A stretch of DNA of 13,333 nucleotides. It comes from a bacterium. Its GTDB lineage: Bacteria; Chloroflexota; Dormibacteria; UBA8260; Bog-877. Shown here piece after piece: positions 1 to 6,917 of the stretch (its first letter is position 1; each line of letters opens with the position of its first letter). The notes beneath the pieces were generated by a model. That model was not told the origin of the DNA and did no database searches. It was given only the letters and a program-made list of their open reading frames with translations. Position numbers and translations under genes: made by a program. Location of the stretch: assembly GCA_021802115.1 (NCBI GenBank), contig JAKABA010000100.1, forward strand, positions 1 through 13,333, written 5' to 3'.

Positions 1-31
1 GTCGCCGGTTCGAACCCGGTCTCCCGCTCCA
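1..31 (+). tRNA. tRNA 3' end, probably tRNA-Gly (partial)
   Basis: The window opens inside a tRNA. Positions 4-8 and 16-20 pair as a T-stem (four Watson-Crick pairs and one G-U) around the invariant loop TTCGAAC at 9-15. Positions 21-27 (CTCCCGC) are the 3' half of the acceptor stem, 28 is the discriminator T, and 29-31 are an encoded CCA. A U73 discriminator with an acceptor starting GCGGG is typical of bacterial glycine tRNAs, so Gly is the best call. The anticodon lies before the window, so identity is inferred. Everything 5' of the T-stem is missing. Confidence 0.85.
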
Positions 32-37
32 AGGCCA

Positions 38-54
38 GCCGCAGGGAATGCGGC
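38..54 (+). terminator. Stem-loop just after the tRNA
   Basis: GCCGCA (38-43) pairs perfectly with TGCGGC (49-54) around a 5-nt loop, starting 6 nt after the tRNA CCA. No T-tract follows. It could end the tRNA transcript or guide 3' processing, but this rests on position and pairing only. Confidence 0.35.
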
Positions 55-1017
55 CGCGCCCTCCGTCGGCTCTGTGACGGCGTTGAGGTCCCGCAGTTTC
101 CAGCAAACGGGACGTGGCTTTCGCTGATTCACTCCTCGTGACCCCTGCATACGACACCCTCGCACGAGTGTCAACCGCACCACCTCTTGGTTCAGGTACG
201 ACGCCATCATCATGCTCGAGAGCTTGATCGTCGCGCTGTTCCTTGGGCCCCTGCCCCTCAGGCGGCGCGCTCCGCAGAGCTGGCCGGTTGCGGGGCCCCT
301 CATCTAAGGGCCGCGATGCGTAAGCCGTCCGACTTCCTGGAACTGGCGGGCTCGATTGGCCCACCGTCTTCTAGCACGGAACCTACCCCCGGGGGCGACT
401 GGTTAGCGTGCGGTCGGAGTACCGATGAGTGCGCCCGAGGGCGCCGCGCCGGAAGGCGAAGGCAGCGCGGCCGATGCTTGCGGTCGGAACCCGGCGTCGG
501 CAGTCGATCTCTACCCGCAAACGTTAAGATGCCAGCATTGCTAAGCCCCGCATCTTGCTGACCATCGCCGAAGACGGGTGGCGTGGGCTTAGGGTGTGCG
601 CGGCCGGGACCAGCCAGGGTGATGGTGCGGTGATCGGGGTGGCTCCTCGGCGGGATTTGACCTTCCACGCGTCGACTGCGTCTGCGCTTGCCACAGCATC
701 CATCGCAGCGACCGCTGCCGGCCGGTGTGTTCCGGCGGGTGGCGGAGGGTGGAGACGAGCAGCGATCGCCCCTCACTTCGGCTCAAGTGCGGACAGGGTC
801 ATTGGCGTCGACGGCTCCGCTTTCTCGGGACCGCTTCTGGGAAGGGAGGCTGGCGAACGCCGGCATCGTTTTGCTCGTGGCGGCCTTTGCCGCAACGCCT
901 ATGAGAGGGCCGTGAAGTCGGATCGAGACGGTGCGTTCTGTCGTCGTTGCGCCCGGCGGTGATGTCCATCGGCGCCGGTCGGTCGGTCAGGTCCGACCCC
1001 ACCCCCAGCTGAGCTCA
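55..1017. other. Gene-poor stretch between tRNA and photolyase
   Basis: I find no gene I can support here. The open frames on both strands give arginine-, proline- and alanine-rich translations with no recognisable motif, as expected by chance in GC-rich DNA. The only mildly suggestive item is a short hydrophobic reading frame from ATG 212 to the stop ending at 307 (31 codons, beginning M-L-E-S-L-I-V-A-L-F-L), without a convincing ribosome binding site. A run of five C followed by five G lies at 386-395. The photolyase promoter should be near the right end, but I could not place it. Confidence 0.5.
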
Positions 1018-2427
1018 GTGGAACCTGCGATCCACTGGTTCCGGCGCGACCTGCGGCTGACCGACCACCAAGCCCTCGCCAAAGCGGGCGAAGAGGGCCG
1101 GCCGGTGATCGGGCTCTTCGTGCTTGACCCAGCCATACTTCACGGCCCTGACGCGGGGAGGAGCCGGCTGGCATACCTGCTGGAGGCTCTCGCCTCCCTG
1201 GACGAAGGGCTTCGGCGTCGCGGCTCGGCGCTGGTGATCCGGAGTGGGGACCCGCGTGAAGTGGTGCCCAATCTGGCAGCGGAAACCGGCGCTCGATTGG
1301 TCACCGCGGTTCGGGACTTCACCCCCCACGCCAGAAGCCGCGACCGGGCCGTTGCAAGCTTGCTCGCCCGGGACGGGCGGTCCCTGTGGCTGTCGGGGGA
1401 GCAGCTGGTGCTGGATCCAACGGGGCTCCCGCCGCTGCGGACATTCGCAGCGTCCAGGAGGCGCTTCCACTCCACCGTTCTCGAAGGCTTCGGCCCTACC
1501 GTCTCTGCTCCTCACCTCTTGGGTGTGGCGGAGCTCCCGAGGAGCGACGCCATGCCGAGGCCCACTCAGTTCGGGGTGCGTCCGCTGGATCGGGTGCTGG
1601 AGGCGGGAGAGGGTGCCGCGGCCAACCGTCTGCGCACGTTCGTCGACCGACGACTGAGCGGGTACGCAACCGACCGGGAGGATCCCGGCGCGGACGCCAC
1701 CTCCCGACTCTCTGCCGACCTGCATTTCGGCACCATCTCGGTGCGGACCGTGATCCGGGCGGTGGTTGAGGCGGTCGGTGCCGTTCCACACCTTGCCGGT
1801 GGGGCGAGTCGATGGCTAGACCAACTGGCCTGGCGCGACTTCTTGGCCGCCACGCTCTGGCACTTTCCGGAGGTTGCCAAGCGGGAGTACAAGCCGGAGC
1901 TTCGCAACCTGGCGTGGCCGGGCACCTCGGAGGCTCTCCTGGCCTGGAAGCAGGGCCTGACGGGCTACCCGGTGGTGGACGCAGCGATGCGTCAACTTCA
2001 AGCCGAGCACTTCATGCACAACCGCTGCCGCATGATCGCCGCCTCCTTCCTGGTCAAGGACCTGCATCTCGACTGGCGCCACGGCGAAAGCCATTTCATG
2101 CGAGAACTGGTCGATGGGGACCTGGCCAACAACAACGGAGGGTGGCAGTGGGTGGCCGGGACCGGGCTCGACGCGCAGCCCTTCTTCCGCATCCTCAACC
2201 CTGTGCTGCAGGGGAAGACCCACGATCCCTCAGGTGCCTACGTGCGCCGCTGGGTGCCGGAGATCCGTCACCTGCCGGATCGCTACATCCACCGCCCCTG
2301 GGAAGCCACAAACCCGCCCGCTGCCTACCCCGAGCGCATCGTCGATCACGCTCGCGAACGGCGGGTCGCTCTGGAGCTCTACCGTGCCTGTGCCCGACCG
2401 GCGATCGGCAATTCAACTCGGAGCTGA
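1018..2427 (+). CDS. phrB: Deoxyribodipyrimidine photolyase (class I cryptochrome/photolyase family)
   Basis: This predicted flavoenzyme uses blue light to split cyclobutane pyrimidine dimers in DNA. The protein is 469 aa, normal for class I CPD photolyases. The N-terminal alpha/beta antenna domain opens with the family signature WFRRDLRLTDH (residues 7-17). The helical FAD domain covers roughly 200-460 and includes QLAWRDF (269-275), GYPVVDAAMRQL (316-327), MHNR (333-336), DWRHGE (352-357) and DGDLANNNGGWQW (366-378). The tryptophans expected for the electron-transfer chain are present: W310 in AWKQG, W353 in DWRHG, and W376/W378. I chose GTG 1018 because homology begins within a few residues of it; the frame is open back to GTG 931, but those 29 codons do not look like the family. 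No partner gene lies within 800 bp. A (6-4) photolyase or a cryptochrome is less likely given these motifs. Confidence 0.93.
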   Translation: MEPAIHWFRRDLRLTDHQALAKAGEEGRPVIGLFVLDPAILHGPDAGRSRLAYLLEALASLDEGLRRRGSALVIRSGDPREVVPNLAAETGARLVTAVRDFTPHARSRDRAVASLLARDGRSLWLSGEQLVLDPTGLPPLRTFAASRRRFHSTVLEGFGPTVSAPHLLGVAELPRSDAMPRPTQFGVRPLDRVLEAGEGAAANRLRTFVDRRLSGYATDREDPGADATSRLSADLHFGTISVRTVIRAVVEAVGAVPHLAGGASRWLDQLAWRDFLAATLWHFPEVAKREYKPELRNLAWPGTSEALLAWKQGLTGYPVVDAAMRQLQAEHFMHNRCRMIAASFLVKDLHLDWRHGESHFMRELVDGDLANNNGGWQWVAGTGLDAQPFFRILNPVLQGKTHDPSGAYVRRWVPEIRHLPDRYIHRPWEATNPPAAYPERIVDHARERRVALELYRACARPAIGNSTRS

Positions 2428-3311
2428 GCTCCCGCTGGGACCTGGGATTGCGTCGACGCGGAGCAACAGGACGCCGGGATGCCCGGGGGGACGGAGAGCA
2501 GGGGAGCGCAGCCGGCGTGGTAGCGAAGCGAGCGCCGAAGTGGGCGACGGCCAAGTAGCCCGTATCGATGCGTCCCAGCGCGCGGCACCCGAAGTCCCGG
2601 GATGGTTGCAAGTGGGGGTGATTATTCCCGCAGCTCCTTCCGCTCGGCGTCGACCCGAATTCCACGGGCCCGCAGTGCCCTTGTTCGACGCCATCGCCCC
2701 CTCCCCGGACGATTCACGGTGGGCGTCGGCGGGGCGGATGGTGACCTGATCGAAGCCTGCATCCAGCTCCTCCCAGCGTAGTCCGCCCGCGCCACCGGCT
2801 TGCCAAGTCGAGATTGGCCGGGCGCCTACCCGGCGCAGACCCATCAACGCTGCCCTTGCCTCGGCTTCATCGGACCAACCGGCTGGACCGTCGCCTACCA
2901 ATCGGGCGGCCGCCACCATCGCGGCCATGTCCCACGGCGCTGATCCCGGGCCAGCTTCGAGCGTGCGATTCGGAACTGGCCGCGCGACCCTTCACGGATC
3001 ACTGGCCCGGACCACAGGTCGCGGCGGCTTAGACGCGCTGGCCCTGAATTCAGGTTCGTCGCGAAGGCGCCTGGCACCCAACCGAGGAGGTGGTCGATCG
3101 AACGGGGTCAGTCACCCCCAGATTGCCCAGCTCTTGACGAGCGCAGCAAGCTGGTCGCCTCAACTCGGGGGGACGCCCGAGCGCGTCGGCGTGGGTTGTT
3201 CTCGGATCTCGCGGGAGGCGCCTGGCCCCGGCTGTCGGATTCACGGCCCCTTGCCCGTAGAGTGAGTGAACGGCGGTCGATGGCACCGCCCCCACGAACT
3301 GAGGAGTCCGA
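2428..3311. other. Gene-poor stretch between photolyase and DGPF gene
   Basis: No recognisable gene is present. The best candidate is the minus-strand frame 2413-2928 (171 codons from ATG 2928; the frame stays open upstream to a stop at 2992-2994). Its first 65 or so residues look protein-like, with helical A/E/R-rich segments such as EAEARAALMGLRRVGARP. The rest turns into serine- and proline-rich text, and the end runs antisense into the photolyase stop. It may be the remnant of a decayed gene or chance. The right end of the stretch holds the promoter and ribosome binding site of the next gene. Confidence 0.45.
3233..3260 (+). promoter_or_regulatory. Candidate ECF-type promoter of the DGPF gene
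   Basis: TGTCGG (3233-3238) and CGTAG (3256-3260) are 17 nt apart, 51 nt before the start codon of the DGPF protein. ECF42 sigma factors are reported to recognise a TGTCGA-like -35 with a CG-containing -10 upstream of the linked DGPF gene. The match is close but not exact, and I judged it by eye. If real, the downstream sigma factor controls its own neighbour. Confidence 0.4.
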
Positions 3312-3704
3312 ATGGCCCAGTATCTCATCTACTTCAACGACGAGTGGGTGACCGAGGCGAGCGACGAGGAGTGGCAGGAGCGATCCCGGCGGGTGGGCGC
3401 CCTACGCGAGGAGATGAAAGCGGCCGGGGTTTATATCTTCGGAGGCGGCCTCGACAACGACGCGGCGGTCTTCCACGTGGAGCCGCGCGGTGGCGCGCCT
3501 GTCTTCACCGATGGGCCATATGCGGAGACTAAGGAGACCTTCGGTGGCTTTGCCGCCGTGGAGGTGGCCGACGAGAGCGCCGCACGGTACTGGGCGGGGA
3601 AGATCGCGGTGGCCTGCGACTGGCCGCAGGAGGTGCGAATCTTCCGAGATCGTGTTCCGACGCCGGATGCCGACCGCCGCGGCGACGCTACCCAAACGGG
3701 CTGA
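3312..3704 (+). CDS. YCII-related / DGPF-domain protein
   Basis: This 130-aa cytoplasmic protein belongs to the DGPF subgroup of the YCII-related fold, a small ferredoxin-like alpha+beta domain. It starts MAQYLIYFND, has helical residues 19-39, and carries the family motif as D67-G68-P69-Y70 followed by AETKETFGGF (71-80). A helix (87-102) and the closing strand EVRIF (107-111) follow. The last 18 residues are unstructured. ATG 3312 has a good ribosome binding site, GAGGAG at 3301-3306. DGPF proteins typically sit beside ECF42-type sigma factor genes, as here (sigma start 235 bp downstream). The biochemical role is unknown; the family has been suggested to be enzymatic or to act in the signalling that controls the sigma factor. 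The family assignment is strong, the function is not. Confidence 0.9.
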   Translation: MAQYLIYFNDEWVTEASDEEWQERSRRVGALREEMKAAGVYIFGGGLDNDAAVFHVEPRGGAPVFTDGPYAETKETFGGFAAVEVADESAARYWAGKIAVACDWPQEVRIFRDRVPTPDADRRGDATQTG

Positions 3705-3938
3705 GATGTCCCAGCGCCCGATGTCGGTGCCCGGCGCCCATGACAATCGGCGTCGACGGTGCGTGTCTAGCCCCTTCTATCCCAATGGGGCTCACCTGGA
3801 CGCGAAGGAGTCCGTGGGTGCAATATCGGCGGATCCGGCGCCGAACCCTGACTGCGCACTGCAACTGGCCGTCCTGACCTGGGCGCCGTGCTGCCCAGGG
3901 ATTGCGGACCGTCCGTTCCTGGGGCTGGTCCAGTCGCG

Positions 3939-5360
3939 GTGATCGAGGAAATCTATCGCGCCGAGTGGCCCCGAGTGGTGGCCGCTTTGTCCCGACGCTT
4001 CGGGGACCTCGACCTCGCCGAGGACGCAGCGAGCGAGGCCTTCCTTGCCGCTGTCGCGACATGGGGCGCGGGTGGCACCACACCTCCGGCCAACCCGGGC
4101 GGTTGGCTGATGACGACTGCCACGCGGAAGGCGATAGATCGCCTCCGCCGCGAGTCCCAACGGCGGGTCAAGCACGCGCAGGCGGCGCTACTGCAACCGA
4201 AGCCCGGGCCCCCGCACGCCGTCGAGGACGACCAACTCCATCTGATCTTCACCTGCGCCCATCCGGCACTGGCATCGGAGGCTCGACTGGCACTCACGCT
4301 GCGCTTGGTCGCTGGACTCACGGTGGCAGAGATCGCTCGCGCTTTGATGTCCAGCGAGGCGGCGATCGGGCAACGAATCACCAGAGCCAAGGCCAAAATC
4401 CGGGATGGACATATTCCGTTCGTGGTTCCCGAGCGGCCCGCCGAACGCGTGCCCGACGTTCTTGCAGTCATCTACCTCATCTTCAACGAGGGTTATCTCC
4501 CCGGCAGTGACACCGACGTGCGCGTCGATCTGTCCGACGAGGCGATTCGACTGGCCCGGCTGCTGGCCAAGCTGCTGCCGGACGAACTGGAGGTGGTGGG
4601 GCTGCTGGCCCTGCTGCTCCTGATCGACGCGCGCCGCCCGGCTCGCATCGACGCCTCGGGGGAGTTGGTGACACTCGACCAACAGGACCGATCTCGGTGG
4701 GACTGGACGCTCATCGGTGAGGGACACGCCCTGGTACGAGCCTGCATCCGTGCCAACCGCCCTGGGCCGTACCAGATCCAAGCGGCCATCAACGCTGTCC
4801 ACACCGCCACCCCCGCGTTCCCGGAAACCGACTGGCACACGCTCGCGAAGCTCTACGACCAGCTGTACGCACTCACTCCCACCCCGATCGTGGCGCTCAA
4901 CCGGGCCGTGGTCACCGCCGAGCTGGCCGGGCCAGAGACGGCGCTGGCCGCGATCGACCGGCTGCCGCTGGACACTTACCACGCTTTCCACGCGGCCCGC
5001 GCCGAACTGCTCCGCCGGATCGGGCGCCGGGCCGAGGCGGAGGCGGCATACGCCCGGGCAATCGACCTGGCAGGCAATGCCGCTGAGCTCCGCTATCTGG
5101 AGCGCCGCCGTGCTGAACTCGTGGCCAGCAGGCCAAGCTCTTCGGCAGTCGGCGCCTCAAGACGCATCCAGGTGCGGCCATGGACGGGTCCCCAGCCGCG
5201 TTGCGTCGGGCACCGTGAGGGTCCGCCACTCGGTCGCTGCCGGGACCTGGCTAAGGGCGCGGGAAACCCTGTCTCTGATGTTCCACTTGGGGCCGGACGG
5301 GGCAGTCAGCCAGATGATCGTTCACCAGCCCCAGGGACTGCATCAAGGAGTAGGCACTGA
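3939..5360 (+). CDS. ECF42-like RNA polymerase sigma factor with TPR-like C-terminal domain
   Basis: This is an alternative sigma factor of the group with a large helical C-terminal extension, once annotated as RpoE-like or DUF6596. From GTG 3939, sigma region 2 covers roughly residues 3-70 (EEIYRAEWPRVVAALSRRF, then DLAEDAASEAF). The conserved DDQLHLIFTCAHPAL joins to region 4 (about 110-155: GLTVAEIARAL, then QRITRAKAKIR). The extension shows the family blocks AVIYLIFNEGY, DQQDRSRWDW, GPYQIQAAINAVH and TPIVALNRAVV, and ends in TPR-like helices at about residue 395. An upstream GTG at 3888 is in frame; 3939 was chosen because family similarity starts with EEIYR, although neither has a clear ribosome binding site. 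There is no anti-sigma gene; the C-terminal domain is thought to regulate this group. About 78 residues after the canonical end are low-complexity, and the last 110 bp overlap tag antisense. Confidence 0.9.
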   Translation: MIEEIYRAEWPRVVAALSRRFGDLDLAEDAASEAFLAAVATWGAGGTTPPANPGGWLMTTATRKAIDRLRRESQRRVKHAQAALLQPKPGPPHAVEDDQLHLIFTCAHPALASEARLALTLRLVAGLTVAEIARALMSSEAAIGQRITRAKAKIRDGHIPFVVPERPAERVPDVLAVIYLIFNEGYLPGSDTDVRVDLSDEAIRLARLLAKLLPDELEVVGLLALLLLIDARRPARIDASGELVTLDQQDRSRWDWTLIGEGHALVRACIRANRPGPYQIQAAINAVHTATPAFPETDWHTLAKLYDQLYALTPTPIVALNRAVVTAELAGPETALAAIDRLPLDTYHAFHAARAELLRRIGRRAEAEAAYARAIDLAGNAAELRYLERRRAELVASRPSSSAVGASRRIQVRPWTGPQPRCVGHREGPPLGRCRDLAKGAGNPVSDVPLGAGRGSQPDDRSPAPGTASRSRH

Positions 5361-5862
5361 CCGCACCCACGAAGCCGAACCCCCGACGCTTGAGCTCTCG
5401 CGCTAGGGCGGCCGACTCCGGGATCGACTGGGGGATGTCGGCCATGGTGCGGGGAGGGGGGACCGGTGCGGGCTCGTGGTCCCAGCACAGCTTCGCCAAC
5501 GACTGCCCCGCGTCCTGGAGGCGCAGAGTGGCCCGCGCATTGGCAACCGCGGCCCGGATCTTGCCCGGATGGCGCACGATGGCCCGGTCCTGGAGCAGTC
5601 GGCTCACATCTCGCTCGCCGAACTGCGCGACCAGGGCGGGTTCGAAGTCACGGAAGGCGCGCCTGAAGGCGCTTCGCTTGCGCAGGATGGTGATCCAGGA
5701 AAGGCCGCTCTGGAAGCCTTCCAGGCAGATCCGCTCGAGCACCAGCCGGTCATCAGCCACTGGTCTGCCCCACTCGTGGTCATGGTAGGCAAGGTACTCG
5801 TCCGCGGAATGGGCCCAGGGGCAGCGCGGGTCCGGACTCTCGCGTTCTGCTCCAACTGCCAC
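5251..5862 (-). CDS. tag: DNA-3-methyladenine glycosylase I
   Basis: Tag removes 3-methyladenine from alkylated DNA to start base excision repair. The 203-aa protein aligns by eye along its length with E. coli Tag, offset by about 10 residues. CPW (14-16) and YHDHEWG (26-32) open the domain. ICLEGFQSGLSW (45-56) holds the catalytic Glu (E48, matching E38) and a base-stacking Trp (W56, matching W46). GFGFVG and VNDHLADC close it. The four zinc ligands are all present: C14, H27, H183 and C187. GTG 5862 is the farthest in-frame start; the ribosome binding site is weak, so a few N-terminal residues are uncertain. The gene converges on the sigma factor gene and their 3' ends overlap by 110 bp. No ada- or alkA-like partner is visible. 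Confidence 0.95.
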   Translation of the reverse strand: MAVGAERESPDPRCPWAHSADEYLAYHDHEWGRPVADDRLVLERICLEGFQSGLSWITILRKRSAFRRAFRDFEPALVAQFGERDVSRLLQDRAIVRHPGKIRAAVANARATLRLQDAGQSLAKLCWDHEPAPVPPPRTMADIPQSIPESAALARELKRRGFGFVGAVSAYSLMQSLGLVNDHLADCPVRPQVEHQRQGFPRP

Positions 5863-5987
5863 GACGGCAACGGTATCGCACCTCCATCGGCCTCCCGATA
5901 GGGCTTTCCTCGCGCCCGGGGAGCACCGGCGGCAGCAGGGCAGCGGCTTCGGTCCGGTGCTCAGGTCAGGCTGGGCCGAGTTGGGAT

Positions 5988-6016
5988 CTGACAGATTCCG
6001 GGTTCCGGCCTACGAT
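5988..6016 (+). promoter_or_regulatory. Sigma-70-type promoter for the M50-like gene
   Basis: CTGACA (5988-5993) and TACGAT (6011-6016) are separated by exactly 17 nt, giving five and four matches to the housekeeping -35 and -10 consensus. Transcription would start near 6022, about 50 nt before ATG 6072. Confidence 0.55.
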
Positions 6017-6071
6017 CGAAGCAGGGGCGGAAGGGTACTGGAGACGGCGTCGGCAGTGGAGTTGGCAAGCC

Positions 6072-6506
6072 ATGGTAGTGATCTGGGCGACGTTGGTCGT
6101 CGCTCTGGTGGTGCACGAGGGGTCCCACTACCTCCTGCTCCGGTGGGCCGGGCTGCACCCCCGCCCCTCCTTCCACTTCCCCGGCCTCGGATGGCGATTC
6201 AACACGGGTCACGCCAGCGCCCATCAGCTGATGGACATCTGGCTGGTGGGGCCGATCATGGAGAGCCTGGTCTGGGCCACGGCGGCCCTGCTTTTTTCGG
6301 CATGGGCGTGGGAGCTGCTGCTCGTGATGGGGATCGAGCTGGGCACCAATCTGGCGCTGCCGGGGAGTGACGGACGCCGGGTGCTCAGACTCTGGCGCAG
6401 CACCAGCGCCAGGGGTGCGGGTGGCGCCTCTTCGAGATGCGGCGGGGGGGTGCCCGATTCGACCAGTGGCTTGCACGCCGGCCCCACCGTCGGCTCTCGG
6501 CGCTGA
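6072..6506 (+). CDS. Small M50 (site-2-protease-like) membrane metalloprotease
   Basis: This 144-aa protein has the minimal signature of the M50 intramembrane metalloprotease family. A hydrophobic segment (3-14) leads straight into HEGSH (15-19), the HExxH zinc motif with catalytic Glu E16. A second hydrophobic stretch (57-77) contains G60-P61, like the GP motif of the family's central membrane segment, but the usual nearby Asn is replaced (GPIMES). A third (78-92) precedes N93-LAL-P97-GS-D100-G101, matching the N-x-x-x-P-x-x-D-G motif whose Asp is the third zinc ligand. The core is therefore complete in about 110 residues, much shorter than RseP or SpoIVFB, and there is no PDZ or CBS domain. 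Residues 109-144 are Ser/Gly-rich without structure. ATG 6072 has GGAG at 6058-6061. The gene stands alone between its own promoter and terminator. The substrate is unknown, and it could be an inactive relative. Confidence 0.65.
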   Translation: MVVIWATLVVALVVHEGSHYLLLRWAGLHPRPSFHFPGLGWRFNTGHASAHQLMDIWLVGPIMESLVWATAALLFSAWAWELLLVMGIELGTNLALPGSDGRRVLRLWRSTSARGAGGASSRCGGGVPDSTSGLHAGPTVGSRR

Positions 6507-6515
6507 GCACAGCGA

Positions 6516-6535
6516 CGGGACCCGACCGGGTCCCG
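6516..6535 (+). terminator. Strong hairpin terminator after the M50-like gene
   Basis: CGGGACCC (6516-6523) and GGGTCCCG (6528-6535) form a perfect 8-bp stem with loop GACC, beginning 10 nt after the stop codon. The following sequence is CTACTTAC, not a true T-run, which is common for terminators in GC-rich bacteria. Confidence 0.65.
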
Positions 6536-6822
6536 CTACTTACACCAACATACGGGGCGTGATCCCATCCGCTGCTGGGCCTTGGCGGTCGCGGCTGGAA
6601 GGCGGGGTGCACGCGGGGCCGTGACAGGGGGGACGAGCGCCCCTTCGTTGGACAAGACCCGTGCTGCTAGCACCGGAGCGGCGGCGCCGCCCGCCGACGA
6701 GGCTGTGGTTGACGCGGGCCGGTCACCGGGAGAGGCTGCCTAGCTAACTCGAAGGGGACGCCCGCGACGGTGACGACTGCCCGATATGTTGGGGCGACGC
6801 GGCGGATCCTGCCGGGGTCCAC
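6536..6822. other. Intergenic sequence upstream of the amidoligase operon
   Basis: No gene is seen. There is a GC-rich, partly self-complementary patch near 6660-6700 (GTGC...GCAC around 6660, then GGCGGCGCCGCC), without a clear function. Together with the flanking terminator and promoter, it isolates the next operon from the M50-like gene. Confidence 0.4.
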
Positions 6823-6851
6823 TTGCCAGATCAAGTTCTCAGCCCTATGGT
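6823..6851 (+). promoter_or_regulatory. Sigma-70-type promoter of the amidoligase operon
   Basis: TTGCCA (6823-6828) and TATGGT (6846-6851) are 17 nt apart, matching the -35 consensus at 5 of 6 and the -10 at 4 of 6 positions. Transcription would begin near 6857, about 60 nt before ATG 6918. This makes the much earlier in-frame start at 6786 unlikely. Confidence 0.55.
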
Positions 6852-6906
6852 GAGCGCAGCGTGGTGTGGCCCGGGATTGGGCGCGCTCGGCTGCGGGAGC
6901 GGCTTT

Positions 6907-6911
6907 GGGAG
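6907..6911 (+). promoter_or_regulatory. Ribosome binding site deciding the ATP-grasp start
   Basis: GGGAG lies 6 nt before ATG 6918, and the protein from that ATG starts MGAKVGLLVG, a typical first beta strand of an ATP-grasp fold. The 44 codons of open frame upstream to 6786 are arginine-rich and unlike the family, so they were left out. Confidence 0.6.
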
Positions 6912-6917
6912 TGGCGA

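Noticed and set aside
300..776. Minus-strand frame of 158 codons
   Set aside because: Arg/Pro/Ser-rich translation without motif or start context; typical of chance open frames in GC-rich DNA.
555..962. Plus-strand frame of 135 codons before the photolyase
   Set aside because: Ala/Gly/Arg-rich, no family resemblance, and no ribosome binding site.
1..1017. Integrated element using the tRNA 3' end as an attachment site
   Set aside because: The gene-poor region beside a tRNA is suggestive, but I saw no second copy of the tRNA 3' end in the window and no integrase, transposase or phage gene.
931..1017. Longer N-terminus of the photolyase from GTG 931
   Set aside because: Photolyases begin a few residues before the WFRRDLR motif; the extra 29 residues do not resemble the family.
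2420..2432. GGAGC-TGA-GCTCC inverted repeat at the photolyase stop as a terminator
   Set aside because: The stem is only 5 bp with a 3-nt loop, it includes the stop codon itself, and there is no T-run.
6786..6917. Longer N-terminus of the first ATP-grasp enzyme
   Set aside because: The candidate promoter at 6823-6851 and the ribosome binding site at 6907-6911 both point to ATG 6918; the extension is Arg-rich.
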